Of a stretch of DNA of 64,000 nt, positions 33,208 to 42,601 are shown one piece after another. The notes beneath the pieces are model-generated. The model had not been told where the DNA came from. It searched no databases and worked only from the letters and a program-made list of their open reading frames with translations. The stretch's first letter is position 1. Each line of letters begins with the position of its first letter. The DNA comes from JANNPJ01 sp965200525. GTDB lineage: Bacteria > Actinomycetota > Actinomycetes > Actinomycetales > Kineosporiaceae. The position numbers and the translations under genes were made by a program. The stretch covers positions 6,386,001 through 6,450,000 of the forward strand of contig OZ241368.1 in the NCBI GenBank assembly GCA_965200525.1. Reading direction: 5' to 3'.

Positions 33208-35007
33208 TCAGAACCAGTTCGGCTGCATCTGCAGGGTGGTGGTGTCCAGGCTCTCCAGCAGGTCGAACTGAGGCCCGGTTCGGGGCAGCTCGAACCGGAA
33301 GAAGTACCGGCCGGCCTGGCGCTTGCCGTCGTAGAAGTCGCCGGTCCGCTCGCCCACCGCCAGCCACTGTTCCAGCCACAGCCAGGCCACCACCAGGTGA
33401 CCGGCCGCCTCGAGATACACCGTGGCGTTGGCCAGCGTCACCGCCGGATCGCCGGCGCCGTACAGCGTGGCCGTGACCTGAGCCAGCCGGTCCAGGGCGG
33501 CGTCGAGCTGACGGCCCAGCATCGCCGTCTCACCGCCGGCCGCCGCGGCCCGGGCCGTGGTCGCCCGGATCGTCTCCAGCAGCAGCCGTAGCCCGGCGCC
33601 GTCCCCCATCGACACCTTGCGACCGAGCAGGTCCAGGGCCTGGATGCCGTGCGTCCCCTCGTGGATCGAGTTCAGCCGGTTGTCCCGGTAGAACTGCTCG
33701 ACCGGGTAGTCGCGGGTGTACCCGTAGCCGCCGTGCACCTGGATGGCCAGGTCGTTGGCGGCCAGGCCCCACTGCGAGGGCCAGCTCTTGGCGATCGGGG
33801 TGAGCACCTCCAGCAGCAGCCCGGCCCGCCGGCGGGTGCTCTCCTCGGGCGCGGTCTGCTGCTCGTCGACCAGGATCGAGCAGTACATTCCCAGGGCCAG
33901 CGCACCTTCGGCGTACGACTTCGAGGCCAGCAGCATCCGGCGGACGTCGCTGTGCTCGATGATCGGGATCGGCGGCTCCTCCGGGCGGCGGTCGTTCGGC
34001 GGCCGGCCCTGCAGCCGGGTCCGGGCGTAGTCGACCGCGTGCAGGTAGCCGGTGTACCCGAGCGCGGTGGCGCCGAGCCCGACGCCGATCCGGGCCTCGT
34101 TCATCATCTGGAACATGTAGGTCAGGCCCTGGTGCGGCTCACCGATCAGGTAGCCGACCGCCCCGGCCTGCCCGCCGGGGCGGAAGCCACCCTCGCCGAA
34201 GTTGAGCGCCGCGTTGGCCGAGCCCCGGTACCCCATCTTGTGATTGAGGCCGCCCAGCACGACGTCGTTGCGCTCCCCGAGCGAGCCGTCCTCCTGCAGC
34301 AGCACCTTGGGCACGATGAACAGCGAGATGCCCTTCACCCCGGGCGGGCCACCCGGGATCTTGGCCAGCACCAGGTGCACGATGTTCTCGGACAGCTCGT
34401 GGTCGCCACCGGAGATCCACATCTTGTTGCCGGTCACCCGGTAGGTGCCGTCCGGCTGCGGCTCCGCGCGGCTGGTGATGTCGGCCAGGGACGAGCCGGC
34501 CTGCGGTTCGGACAGGCACATGGTGCCCAGGAACCGCCCCTCGAACAGCGCCGGGACCCAGGTCTCGACCTGTTCGGGCGTGCCGAAGGTCTGGATCAGC
34601 GCGGCATTGGCCATGGTCAGGCCCAGGTAGCCGGTGGTGCCGACGTTGGCCGCCTGGAACCAGGTCATGGCCGCCCGGTGCACGGTGGTCGGCAGCTGCG
34701 ACCCGCCGACCGCTTCGTCGGCGCTGGCCGCGAAGAACCCGGCCCGGGCGAAGGTCTCGATCGCGGTCCGGACCGGCGGCGGCGTCACCACCAGCCCGTC
34801 GACCACGTGCGGCTCGTCGGTGTCGGAGAGCCGGTTGTGGGGGGCGAACTGCTCGGTCGCGATCTGCTCGGCCAGATCCAGGACGGCGTCGAAGGTCTCG
34901 CGGGAGTGCTCGGCGAACCGCTTGCGGGCGGTCAGCGCCTCGACGTCGAGCCATTCGTAGAGCAGGAAATCGAGATCACGGCGGGAGAAGATCAGCGACG
35001 CAGCCAT
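33208..35007 (-). CDS. Acyl-CoA dehydrogenase, long form (~600 residues) with C-terminal extension
   Basis: 599 residues, with the extra C-terminal helical domain of FadE5/DmdC-type dehydrogenases. Motifs: CLSEPQAGSSLADI, GNKMWISGGDHELSENIVHLVLA, VHGGYGYTRDYPVEQFYRD and IHEGTHGIQALDLLGRKV, which holds the catalytic-base Glu region. Acts on CoA thioesters with electron transfer to ETF; chain length is not predictable. ATG 35007 lies 6 nt after TAACGT and has no ribosome site, so it is probably leaderless. The PlsB gene upstream ends 29 nt before this start; the promoter lies in that gap and in the plsB end. Confidence 0.9.
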   Translation of the reverse strand: MAASLIFSRRDLDFLLYEWLDVEALTARKRFAEHSRETFDAVLDLAEQIATEQFAPHNRLSDTDEPHVVDGLVVTPPPVRTAIETFARAGFFAASADEAVGGSQLPTTVHRAAMTWFQAANVGTTGYLGLTMANAALIQTFGTPEQVETWVPALFEGRFLGTMCLSEPQAGSSLADITSRAEPQPDGTYRVTGNKMWISGGDHELSENIVHLVLAKIPGGPPGVKGISLFIVPKVLLQEDGSLGERNDVVLGGLNHKMGYRGSANAALNFGEGGFRPGGQAGAVGYLIGEPHQGLTYMFQMMNEARIGVGLGATALGYTGYLHAVDYARTRLQGRPPNDRRPEEPPIPIIEHSDVRRMLLASKSYAEGALALGMYCSILVDEQQTAPEESTRRRAGLLLEVLTPIAKSWPSQWGLAANDLAIQVHGGYGYTRDYPVEQFYRDNRLNSIHEGTHGIQALDLLGRKVSMGDGAGLRLLLETIRATTARAAAAGGETAMLGRQLDAALDRLAQVTATLYGAGDPAVTLANATVYLEAAGHLVVAWLWLEQWLAVGERTGDFYDGKRQAGRYFFRFELPRTGPQFDLLESLDTTTLQMQPNWF

Positions 35008-35036
35008 GGCTTCACGTTACATCGATGGCCTGTGTC

Positions 35037-37367
35037 TCAGCCGGGCGACAGATCGGCGTCTATCTCGGCCGCCTGCCGCACCCGATGGACGACGTCGCGC
35101 AACTGGGCCGCGAACTCGGCCCGCCGCCGGCCCAGGTCGCCGTCGGCCGTTCCCACCGGTGCCTCGAGCAGGTCACGCCCGGCGGCCAGGCGCAATGCCG
35201 AGGCGAACAGCTCGCCGGAGAGCGCCTCGGCACTGTGCACCCAGCCCTGCAGCAGCATCTGCTGCCCGGTGCCCGCGCACTCGGCCAGGAACAACTTCTG
35301 GTCGGTCAGCGGGTGACCGCCGTGCCCGGCCAGCCGCTCGGCCACCACCAGTTCGGCCTCCAGGAACGAGCGCAGCACCCGGTGTGCCATCAGGAACCCG
35401 GACGACGCCAGCAGGGCCCGCGCGTTCTCTACCGATCCGGCCTGCTCGGCCCAGGTCGGGTCGATCAGTTCCAGCTCGCCGATCAGCTCGGTCTGGAACG
35501 CCTGCTTGTCCGGGAAGAAGAACTCGTACTTGAGCAGGTCCCGCAGCCGGAGCGCCTCGGCCCAGGCCACCATGACCGGTCGCTGGCTGCCCTGCTCGGC
35601 CGCCGCGATGATGGCCAGCTCGACGATCGCCCGGTTGACGAACCAGTGGATCGAGTTGTTCCGGTAGAAGGCGGCCACCAGGTGCTGGCCCGGCGTGATC
35701 GAGTAGACCGGCTCGTCGCCGCCGGTGTAGCTGGTCACGACATCGGCCCGGACCAGGTCCTCGAGCACGGCTGACACCCGGCCCGGGTGGCGCAGCACCG
35801 CGGTGCCGCTCTCGGGGATCCGCCGGCGGTCGACGTAGTCGAGCAGCGGCACCAGGATGCGCCGCACCTGGTCCAGGGTCAGGGCCCGGTCGCGGACCCC
35901 CAGCAGGGCCAGGGTCAGCAGGGACGGCGCGAGCACCGGCGTCGCCCGGTTGATCCCGACCGCCACCTCGAAGGCCAGCTTGTTCAGCACCAGCCGCTGG
36001 CCGGCCTCGTCGTCGTTGGCCACGGCGTCGAGTCGGCCGCGCATGCTCACCGGAGCGCCGAACCGGACCACCGCGTCGCCGGACGATCGGCGCTGGCCCC
36101 GGGCGTACCGGGCCAGCCAGCCGATCCCCTCGCGCTCCTTGGGTCGGCCGGTCTGCTCGGCCGCCATCGACGACACCTCGGCCAGCCGCTCGTAGGTGAT
36201 CGACACGGGCACCAGCTGGACGTCGATCGTCGGATCGGCCCGCAGCGCCGCGGCCACGTAGGTGAGCAGCCCGAACTTGGGCGGACGCAGCTTGCCGGTG
36301 CGGGAACGGCCGCCCTCGAGGTACCACTCCAGGTTGAACCGCTTGGACACCAGGTAGCCGAAGTACTCCTGGATCGCCAGCTTGTAGACCTCGTCGTCGC
36401 GGAAGCTGCGCCGGATGAACACCAGCCCGGCCCGGCGGGCCAGCGGCGCGAACGGCCAGAGTGCCAGGTTGTCGCCGCCGACCACGTGATTGCGGGGGAA
36501 GTCGTGGTCGTGCAGCACCTCGGCCAGCACCAGGGTGTCGGCGTACGACCGGTGCGAGGGCAGAAAGATCAGCGCCGAGCGCCGGTTCAGCTCCCGCAGC
36601 GAGGCCAGTTCGTCGGCCTGGGCCCGCACGTGCCAGGCCCGGGCGTGCAGGGGGCGCATGGCCGTGCCGAACAGGTCGACCGCCAGCCGGCTCTGCACCG
36701 CGACCAGTTCGTGCAGGGCCTTGGCCCCCCGGTCGGCGACCTCGCCCACCGGCAGGTTCAGCCGGTCGGCCAGCTCGGCGATCCGCTGGTGGTAGCGGGC
36801 GCCGGTGGTGATCTCCTCGACCACCAGCCGGGGCACCTTGTACCGGTCGCCGATCAGGGCCCGCTCGGCCCGTTCCAGGGCCAGGGTCGCCTGCCGGTAC
36901 ACGAAGGCGCCGAACGCGGCCGTCTCCGGGCCGGCGTCGCTCGGGTCGGCCCGGCGTTCGGTGTGCTGGCGGAACCGTCGGCGCAGCTCGGAGGCCCGGG
37001 CCGGTTCGCCGACGACGACCCGGTACCGGTCGGCGTCCCGCTCGACGATCCGGCCCTGCCGGCGCCGTCCCGGCTGTCTTGGGTCGCGCAGCGCGAGCAG
37101 ATCCTTCAGGCCGGCCTCGCGCCGGCCGTCACGCTCCTTCGGCAGCCAGGCGATCCGGACCGGCACGAGCAGCGGGTCGCCGCCGTCCTCGAGCCGCCCG
37201 GCGATCCCGTTCACCTCGAGGTCGACGACCTCGGCCGGCTCGGCGAACCCGCCGTCGCCGGCCGAATCGGCCGCCCAGCGCTCGATCAGCTCGCGCTCGA
37301 CCGAGGTCTGCGCGGCCGAGAGGATCAGCCGCGCGCCGTTGCGCGGGGCGCCACTGTGCGCTTCCAT
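35037..37367 (-). CDS. plsB: Glycerol-3-phosphate 1-O-acyltransferase (PlsB-like)
   Basis: 776 residues, the length of actinobacterial PlsB2. The acyltransferase block I is FLPSHRSYADTL (His272-X4-Asp277), then GGDNLALWPFAPLARRAGLVFIRRSF in two stretches (block II) and LEGGRSRTGKL (351-360, block III); the last block VPVSITYERL follows. It would acylate sn-glycerol 3-phosphate at the membrane, the first step of phospholipid and triacylglycerol synthesis. ATG 37367 is 6 nt after TACAGT, again a leaderless arrangement. Confidence 0.9.
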   Translation of the reverse strand: MEAHSGAPRNGARLILSAAQTSVERELIERWAADSAGDGGFAEPAEVVDLEVNGIAGRLEDGGDPLLVPVRIAWLPKERDGRREAGLKDLLALRDPRQPGRRRQGRIVERDADRYRVVVGEPARASELRRRFRQHTERRADPSDAGPETAAFGAFVYRQATLALERAERALIGDRYKVPRLVVEEITTGARYHQRIAELADRLNLPVGEVADRGAKALHELVAVQSRLAVDLFGTAMRPLHARAWHVRAQADELASLRELNRRSALIFLPSHRSYADTLVLAEVLHDHDFPRNHVVGGDNLALWPFAPLARRAGLVFIRRSFRDDEVYKLAIQEYFGYLVSKRFNLEWYLEGGRSRTGKLRPPKFGLLTYVAAALRADPTIDVQLVPVSITYERLAEVSSMAAEQTGRPKEREGIGWLARYARGQRRSSGDAVVRFGAPVSMRGRLDAVANDDEAGQRLVLNKLAFEVAVGINRATPVLAPSLLTLALLGVRDRALTLDQVRRILVPLLDYVDRRRIPESGTAVLRHPGRVSAVLEDLVRADVVTSYTGGDEPVYSITPGQHLVAAFYRNNSIHWFVNRAIVELAIIAAAEQGSQRPVMVAWAEALRLRDLLKYEFFFPDKQAFQTELIGELELIDPTWAEQAGSVENARALLASSGFLMAHRVLRSFLEAELVVAERLAGHGGHPLTDQKLFLAECAGTGQQMLLQGWVHSAEALSGELFASALRLAAGRDLLEAPVGTADGDLGRRRAEFAAQLRDVVHRVRQAAEIDADLSPG

Positions 37368-37421
37368 GCCCGGACTGTACGACGTCGGCCACGGTCCCGG
37401 CCAGCATCGGCCGGGCGAGCG

Positions 37422-38522
37422 TCAGCCGGCGGCGACGACGTCCTGGGGGGCCGCGTTCTCCGGGAAGTGGCAGGCCACCCGGTGATCCGGGGCCAGCTCG
37501 ACCAGCGGCGGCTCGGTGATCTTGCAGACCTCCTGGGCCTTCCAGCACCGGGTGTGGAACCGGCAGCCGGACGGCGGGTTCATCGGGCTCGGGGTCTCGC
37601 CCTGCAGCCGGATCCGCTCCCGGTTCTCCCGCCGGTCGGGGTCCGGCACCGGCACCGCCGACATCAGGGCCAGCGTGTACGGGTGCATCGGCCGCTCGTA
37701 GAGGCTCTCCCGGGAGGTGATCTCGACGATCTTGCCGAGGTACATCACCGCCACCCGGTCGGAGATGTGCCGGACCACGGACAGGTCGTGGGCGATCACC
37801 ACATAGGTCAGGTCGAACTTGTCCTGCAGGTCCTCCAACAGATTGATCACCTGGGCCTGGATCGACACGTCGAGGGCGGAGACCGGCTCGTCGGCGATCA
37901 CCAGCTTGGGCCGCAGGGCCAGGGCCCGGGCGACCCCGATCCGTTGCCGCTGGCCGCCCGAGAACTCGTGCGGGTAGCGGTTGTAGTGCTCGGGGTTGAG
38001 GCCGACCAGCTCCAGCAGCTCCTGCACGGCCGGCTTGATCTTGGCCGAGGGCAGGGTCTTGTGCAGCCGGAACGGCGCGCCGATGATGCCGCCGACCGTG
38101 TGCCGGGGGTTCAGCGACGAGTACGGGTCCTGGAAGATCATCTGGATGTCGCGGCGAAGCGGCCGCATCCGCCCGGCGGACAGGTGGCTGATGTCCTGGC
38201 CCTCGAACTCGATCGACCCGCCGGTGGGCTCGATCAGCCGGGTGAGCAGCCGTCCGGTGGTGGTCTTGCCGCAGCCGGACTCGCCCACCAGGCCGAGCGT
38301 CTCGCCCCGGCGCACGGCGAAGTCAAGGCCGTCGACCGCCTTCACCGCGGCCACCTGGCGGCGCAGGACCCCGCGGGTGACCGGGAAGTACTTCTGAAGG
38401 CCGGAGACCGACAGCAACGGGGTCTGCGACCCGGCGTCGCGCTGCGGGCCGGCGTCGTCCGGCTGGGTGGTGTCGTTCGGCTGGGTGGCGTCGTTCGGCT
38501 GGGTGGTGTCCGCGGTACTCAC
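37422..38522 (-). CDS. dppF: Oligo/dipeptide ABC transporter ATPase (DppF/OppF-like)
   Basis: 366 residues. Walker A GESGCGKTTTGR, Q-loop IFQDPYSSLNPRHT, signature FSGGQRQRIGVARAL, Walker B LVIADEP, H-loop VIAHDL, and the family's C-terminal Cys-rich segment GCRFHTRCWKAQEVCK, which in related DppF/OppF proteins binds an iron-sulfur cluster. It begins with repeats of TQPND. Last gene of the five-gene dpp-type operon; start overlaps the preceding stop by 4 nt. Confidence 0.88.
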   Translation of the reverse strand: MSTADTTQPNDATQPNDTTQPDDAGPQRDAGSQTPLLSVSGLQKYFPVTRGVLRRQVAAVKAVDGLDFAVRRGETLGLVGESGCGKTTTGRLLTRLIEPTGGSIEFEGQDISHLSAGRMRPLRRDIQMIFQDPYSSLNPRHTVGGIIGAPFRLHKTLPSAKIKPAVQELLELVGLNPEHYNRYPHEFSGGQRQRIGVARALALRPKLVIADEPVSALDVSIQAQVINLLEDLQDKFDLTYVVIAHDLSVVRHISDRVAVMYLGKIVEITSRESLYERPMHPYTLALMSAVPVPDPDRRENRERIRLQGETPSPMNPPSGCRFHTRCWKAQEVCKITEPPLVELAPDHRVACHFPENAAPQDVVAAG

Positions 38523-39607
38523 AGCTTCGGTGACACCTCTTCCGACCAGATCTGCCGGCGCTGGGCCGGGCTGAGGTGACAGGCCACCGCGTGGTGCGAG
38601 GCCGCGTCGGTGACCAGCAACGGCGGCACCTCGGTGAGGGCCTTGCCGTCGGTCAGCGCGCAGTACGGGCAGCGCGGGTTGAACGCACAGCCGGGCGGCA
38701 GGTCGATCAAGCTGGGCGGGCTGCCCTTGACCGGGATCAGCCGTTCCTGCCGGACTCGGTCCAGCCGGGGCATCGAGCTGAGCAGCCCCCAGGTGTAGGG
38801 ATGCTCGGGGTTGCGGAACACGTCTCGGGCGGTGGCCTGCTCGACCGCCTTGCCGCCGTACATCACCAGGACGTCGTCGGCCAGCTCGGCGATCACGCCC
38901 AGATCGTGGGTGATCATGATGACCGCGGAGCCGAACTCGCGCTGCAGGTCGCGGATCAGGTCGAGGATCTCGGCCTGCACGGTGACGTCGAGGGCGGTGG
39001 TCGGCTCGTCGGCGATCAGCAGTTCGGGGTCGCAGGCCAGAGCCATCGCGATCATCGCCCGCTGCCGCATGCCGCCGGAGAACTGGTGCGGGTAGTCGTC
39101 CACCCGGGAGGCCGGCGACGGGATACCGACCCGGCCGAGCAGGTCGATCGCGTGCTGGCGGGCCGCCTTCTTGCTGACGTCGTTGTAGAGCCGGTAGGCC
39201 TCGACGATCTGGGACCCGATCTTGAAGTACGGGTGCATCGACGACAGCGGGTCCTGGAAGATCATCGCCATCTTGCGGCCGCGCAGCCGGCGGACGAAAT
39301 CCGGTGTGGCGCTGACGAGTTCGTCGCCGTCCAGCCAGATCTCGCCGGTGATCCGGGCCCGGGTGCCCATGTGCAGGCCCATCACGGCCATGCTCGACAC
39401 GCTCTTGCCGGAGCCGGACTCGCCCACGATGCCCAGGGTGCGGCCACGTTCCAGGGAGAAGCTCAGCCCGTCGACGGACTTCACCACCCCGTCGTCGGTC
39501 GGGAAGTGCACCCGCAGGTCACGGACGTCGAGGAACGGCCGGGCCGCGCCCCCGCCGGTCGGCCGGTCGCCCGGAACCGAGTCGAGGTCGAATTCGGTCG
39601 TGGCCAT
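38519..39607 (-). CDS. dppD: Oligo/dipeptide ABC transporter ATPase (DppD/OppD-like)
   Basis: 362 residues. Walker A GESGSGKS, IFQDPLSSMHPYFKIG, signature FSGGMRQRAMIAMAL, Walker B LLIADEP, and the C-terminal Cys motif GCAFNPRCPYCAL. Pairs with the DppF-like ATPase to energise uptake. ATG 39607 shares one base with the permease stop (TGATG). Confidence 0.88.
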   Translation of the reverse strand: MATTEFDLDSVPGDRPTGGGAARPFLDVRDLRVHFPTDDGVVKSVDGLSFSLERGRTLGIVGESGSGKSVSSMAVMGLHMGTRARITGEIWLDGDELVSATPDFVRRLRGRKMAMIFQDPLSSMHPYFKIGSQIVEAYRLYNDVSKKAARQHAIDLLGRVGIPSPASRVDDYPHQFSGGMRQRAMIAMALACDPELLIADEPTTALDVTVQAEILDLIRDLQREFGSAVIMITHDLGVIAELADDVLVMYGGKAVEQATARDVFRNPEHPYTWGLLSSMPRLDRVRQERLIPVKGSPPSLIDLPPGCAFNPRCPYCALTDGKALTEVPPLLVTDAASHHAVACHLSPAQRRQIWSEEVSPKL

Positions 39608-40620
39608 CAGAGCCTCACCCTCGGGTCGATGACGGCGTACAAGAGGTCGACCACCAGGTTGGCGAACACCACGAAGAGGGCCGCGACCAGGGTCACCCCG
39701 AGCACCTTGGGCAGGTCGTTGGCCTGGATGGCCTGGACCGTGTACGCCCCCAGACCGGGCAGTGAGTAGGTCGACTCGGTGAGGATCGCCCCGCCCAGCA
39801 GCAGCCCGAGGTCGAGGCCGAAGATGGTCAGCACGGGGGTCAGGGTCGAGCGCAGCGCGTGCTTGAGCACCACGATCCGTTCCGGCAGGCCCTTGGCCCG
39901 GGCGGTGCGGATGTAGTCCTCGTTCATGGTCTCGAGCATGCCCGCGCGGGTCAGCCGGGCATATCCGGCGGCATACAGGAAGGCCAGCGTGACCCAGGGC
40001 AGGAACAGGTCCGCGGCCCACTTGAACGGGTTGTCGAGCAGTGGGGTGTAACTGCCACCGGCCGGGAACCAGTGCAGGCCGTAACTGAACACCGACAGGG
40101 CCAGCAGGCCGGTGAAGAAGATCGGCAGCGACACCCCGGCCAGGGCCACCCCCATCGCGGCCCGGTCGAAGATGCTGCCGCGTTTCAGCGCCGAGATCAC
40201 GCCGGTGCTGACGCCGGCCAGCAGCCAGATCACCGCTCCCCCGGCGGCCACCGACAGGGTCACCGGCAGACGGTCCTTTAGATCGGGCAGCACCGGGTTC
40301 TGGGTGATGAACGAGTAGCCCAGGCACGGGGCCGGGCAGTCGACCGGAGCCGGACCGCCGAGGTCATAGGTCCGGCCGGCGACGATGCCCTTGACGAACT
40401 TGCCGTACTGCGAGGCGAACGAGTCGGTGAACCCGAGCTGCTCGGCCCGCTCGTGGACCTGGGCCGCGCTGGCCGTGCGGCCGACGTAGCGCGAGGCCAG
40501 GTCGTCGGCGCTGGATCCGGCCAGCCTGGGCACCAGGAAGAAGATGGCGAAGGTGGCCAGGCTGACCATGAACAGGAGCACGACCGCCGCGACCAGGCGT
40601 CGAAGGATGTAGCTGATCAA
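39607..40620 (-). CDS. dppB: Oligo/dipeptide ABC transporter permease (DppB-like)
   Basis: 337 residues. N-terminal MISYILRRLVAAVVLLFMVSL is the family hallmark, followed by a long exported loop (about 30-100), then five more helices and the ATPase-contact region TARAKGLPERIVVLKHALRSTLTP split over two stretches. Typical size and topology for DppB/OppB. Confidence 0.87.
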   Translation of the reverse strand: MISYILRRLVAAVVLLFMVSLATFAIFFLVPRLAGSSADDLASRYVGRTASAAQVHERAEQLGFTDSFASQYGKFVKGIVAGRTYDLGGPAPVDCPAPCLGYSFITQNPVLPDLKDRLPVTLSVAAGGAVIWLLAGVSTGVISALKRGSIFDRAAMGVALAGVSLPIFFTGLLALSVFSYGLHWFPAGGSYTPLLDNPFKWAADLFLPWVTLAFLYAAGYARLTRAGMLETMNEDYIRTARAKGLPERIVVLKHALRSTLTPVLTIFGLDLGLLLGGAILTESTYSLPGLGAYTVQAIQANDLPKVLGVTLVAALFVVFANLVVDLLYAVIDPRVRL

Positions 40621-40664
40621 GTTTCTTTACCCTCTCACCTGATCGCGGCGGTCACTGCTCATGG

Positions 40665-42428
40665 TTACTTGACTCCGAGCGCCGTGTAGTCGTACATGCT
40701 GTAGCCGTTGCTGACGAAGACGTTGGTCAGGTTCTTCGGCCGGTAGAGCAGCGTCTTGGTCCAGACGCCGGGCAGGATGTACGCGTCCTCCATGACCTTC
40801 TTGTCGATGTCGACCCAGGTCTTCTCCCGGGCCGTGGTGTCGGTCTGCGAGAGCGCGCCGTCGATCAGCGTGTCGACCGCGGGGTCGCGCACGCTGAAGT
40901 TCGACGAGCCACCGGTGGCCCGGATGACCCGGCTGTCGACCAGCTGCGACAGGAAGCCGTAGCCGTCCGGCCAGTCCGAGGACCAGCCGTTGGCCAGCAG
41001 GCCGAGGCCGTTCTTCTGGGCGAAGTCGGGCTTGCCGGCGTACTGGGCGAAGTAGTCGCCCTGCGGGTAACCCTTCAGGGTCAGCTTGATGCCGACCTTG
41101 GCCAGGGACTGCTGCAGCGCCTCGGCCGCGGCCTTCTCGTGCGGACGCTCGGTCCGGTACGAGTAGCTGGTCGAGAAGCCGTTCGGCTGCCCACAGGCGG
41201 CCAGCTCGGTCTTGGCCTTGGCCACGTCACCGGTGTTGCCGGTGCTCGGGTAGTCGTTGAACGTCTGCTGGCCCGGGATGACCGGCGGCAGCAGGTTGCT
41301 GGCGATGTCGCCACCGGCGATCGCCCCACCGAAGGCGGTCTGGTACCCGACCTTGTCGGCCGCGTACATCACGGCCTTGCGGCAGTGGATGTTGTCGAAC
41401 GGCTTCACGTTGCCGTTGATGTTGGTGAACCAGAGCCGGGTGCTGACGGCGGTGTCCGCGTACTGCTTCTGCTGCGGGTTGCCGAGCACCTGGGCCTGGG
41501 CCGCCGAGCCGACGCCGACGCCGGTCACCGCGACGTCCAGGTCGCCGGCCAGCAGCCGCTGGTCGATGTCGTTGGCGTCGGTGTGCAGGGCGACGTCGAT
41601 CTCGTCCGGCAGCGCCTTGCGGTTCGGGTCGTCGGCCGCGCTCCAGTTCGGGTTGCGGACCAGCACGAAGTTCTTGCCCTCGTTGTTGGTCTTGAACATG
41701 TACGGGCCCGACGAGATGACGTGCGACTTGTACTTGGCGCCGGTGTCCTTGGCCTGCGGCACCGGGGCCGTCGAGGGCAGCTGGGCGAAGTAGTCGAAGC
41801 CGCTGAACGCCTTGTTCAGGTGGAAGATGATCGTCGTGTCGTCCGGCGTCTCGATCGAGGCCAGGCCCTTGTTGGCCTTGTCCTTGTAGGGCGAGTAGGT
41901 CGCCGCCCCGACCAGGAAGTCGTTGAAGTAGGTCGGGCCGTTCGGGAAGGTCGCCTTGTCCATCGAGCGCTCGACGTCGTACTTGATGTCCTTGGACGTG
42001 ATCGGCGAACCGTCCTCGTACTTCAGGTTCGGCTTGAGCTTGTAGGTCCAGGTCTTGGCGTTGTCGCTGGGCACGCCCAGGCTCTGGGCCAGGTCGGGAA
42101 CCAGCTTGGCGCCGGCGTCGCCGGGGGCGGCGGCGAAGGTCACCAGGGTGCGGTAGTAGAGCCGGCCGAAGTCCCACTCGTAGGCGTAGTAGCTGTTGGC
42201 CGGGTCGAGGGAGTCCCAGTCGCCCTCGTTGGCCATCCGCAGCGTTCCGCCCTTGACGTCGGACGGGTTGTAGATCTTGTCGAGGGCCGCGCCGAAGGCG
42301 GGCTTGGCTGCGGAACCGGATCCACTCCCGCCCGAGCTCCCGGTCGAACTGCCGCCACCACAGGCGGCGAGGGCCAGGGCCAGTGTGGCCGCTGCGGCCA
42401 CGGCACCAGCCGTGCGCGTTCTTGTCAT
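40665..42428 (-). CDS. ABC transporter substrate-binding lipoprotein, family 5 (DppA/OppA-like)
   Basis: 587 residues. Lipoprotein signal MTRTRTAGAVAAAATLALA ending LAACGGG, a Ser/Gly-rich spacer, then the SBP family 5 fold (GGTLRMANEGDWDSLDP, then YTLPF-like LNKAFSGFDYF and the C-terminal YILPGVWTKTLL). Binds a peptide or similar ligand outside the membrane. Start ATG 42428 gives a standard signal. The frame is open 59 codons further, to an ATG at 42605 that overlaps the dppC stop. Placement of the binding protein between the two permeases is less usual. Confidence 0.87.
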   Translation of the reverse strand: MTRTRTAGAVAAAATLALALAACGGGSSTGSSGGSGSGSAAKPAFGAALDKIYNPSDVKGGTLRMANEGDWDSLDPANSYYAYEWDFGRLYYRTLVTFAAAPGDAGAKLVPDLAQSLGVPSDNAKTWTYKLKPNLKYEDGSPITSKDIKYDVERSMDKATFPNGPTYFNDFLVGAATYSPYKDKANKGLASIETPDDTTIIFHLNKAFSGFDYFAQLPSTAPVPQAKDTGAKYKSHVISSGPYMFKTNNEGKNFVLVRNPNWSAADDPNRKALPDEIDVALHTDANDIDQRLLAGDLDVAVTGVGVGSAAQAQVLGNPQQKQYADTAVSTRLWFTNINGNVKPFDNIHCRKAVMYAADKVGYQTAFGGAIAGGDIASNLLPPVIPGQQTFNDYPSTGNTGDVAKAKTELAACGQPNGFSTSYSYRTERPHEKAAAEALQQSLAKVGIKLTLKGYPQGDYFAQYAGKPDFAQKNGLGLLANGWSSDWPDGYGFLSQLVDSRVIRATGGSSNFSVRDPAVDTLIDGALSQTDTTAREKTWVDIDKKVMEDAYILPGVWTKTLLYRPKNLTNVFVSNGYSMYDYTALGVK

Positions 42429-42601
42429 CGTGCGTCCACCCATCACTTTGTCGGAGTAGTAGGAAATCCGGGACCGGACGATCCGGTCGCCGTGAGAACC
42501 GTTGAGCAGGTGACGATCGAGCGGCACGTCATCGGGCGCCATCTCGTCGGGCATGGAAGGCAAGTGGTCGGGCAAGCCGTCGGCCGGGAGGTCGCGGCCG
42601 G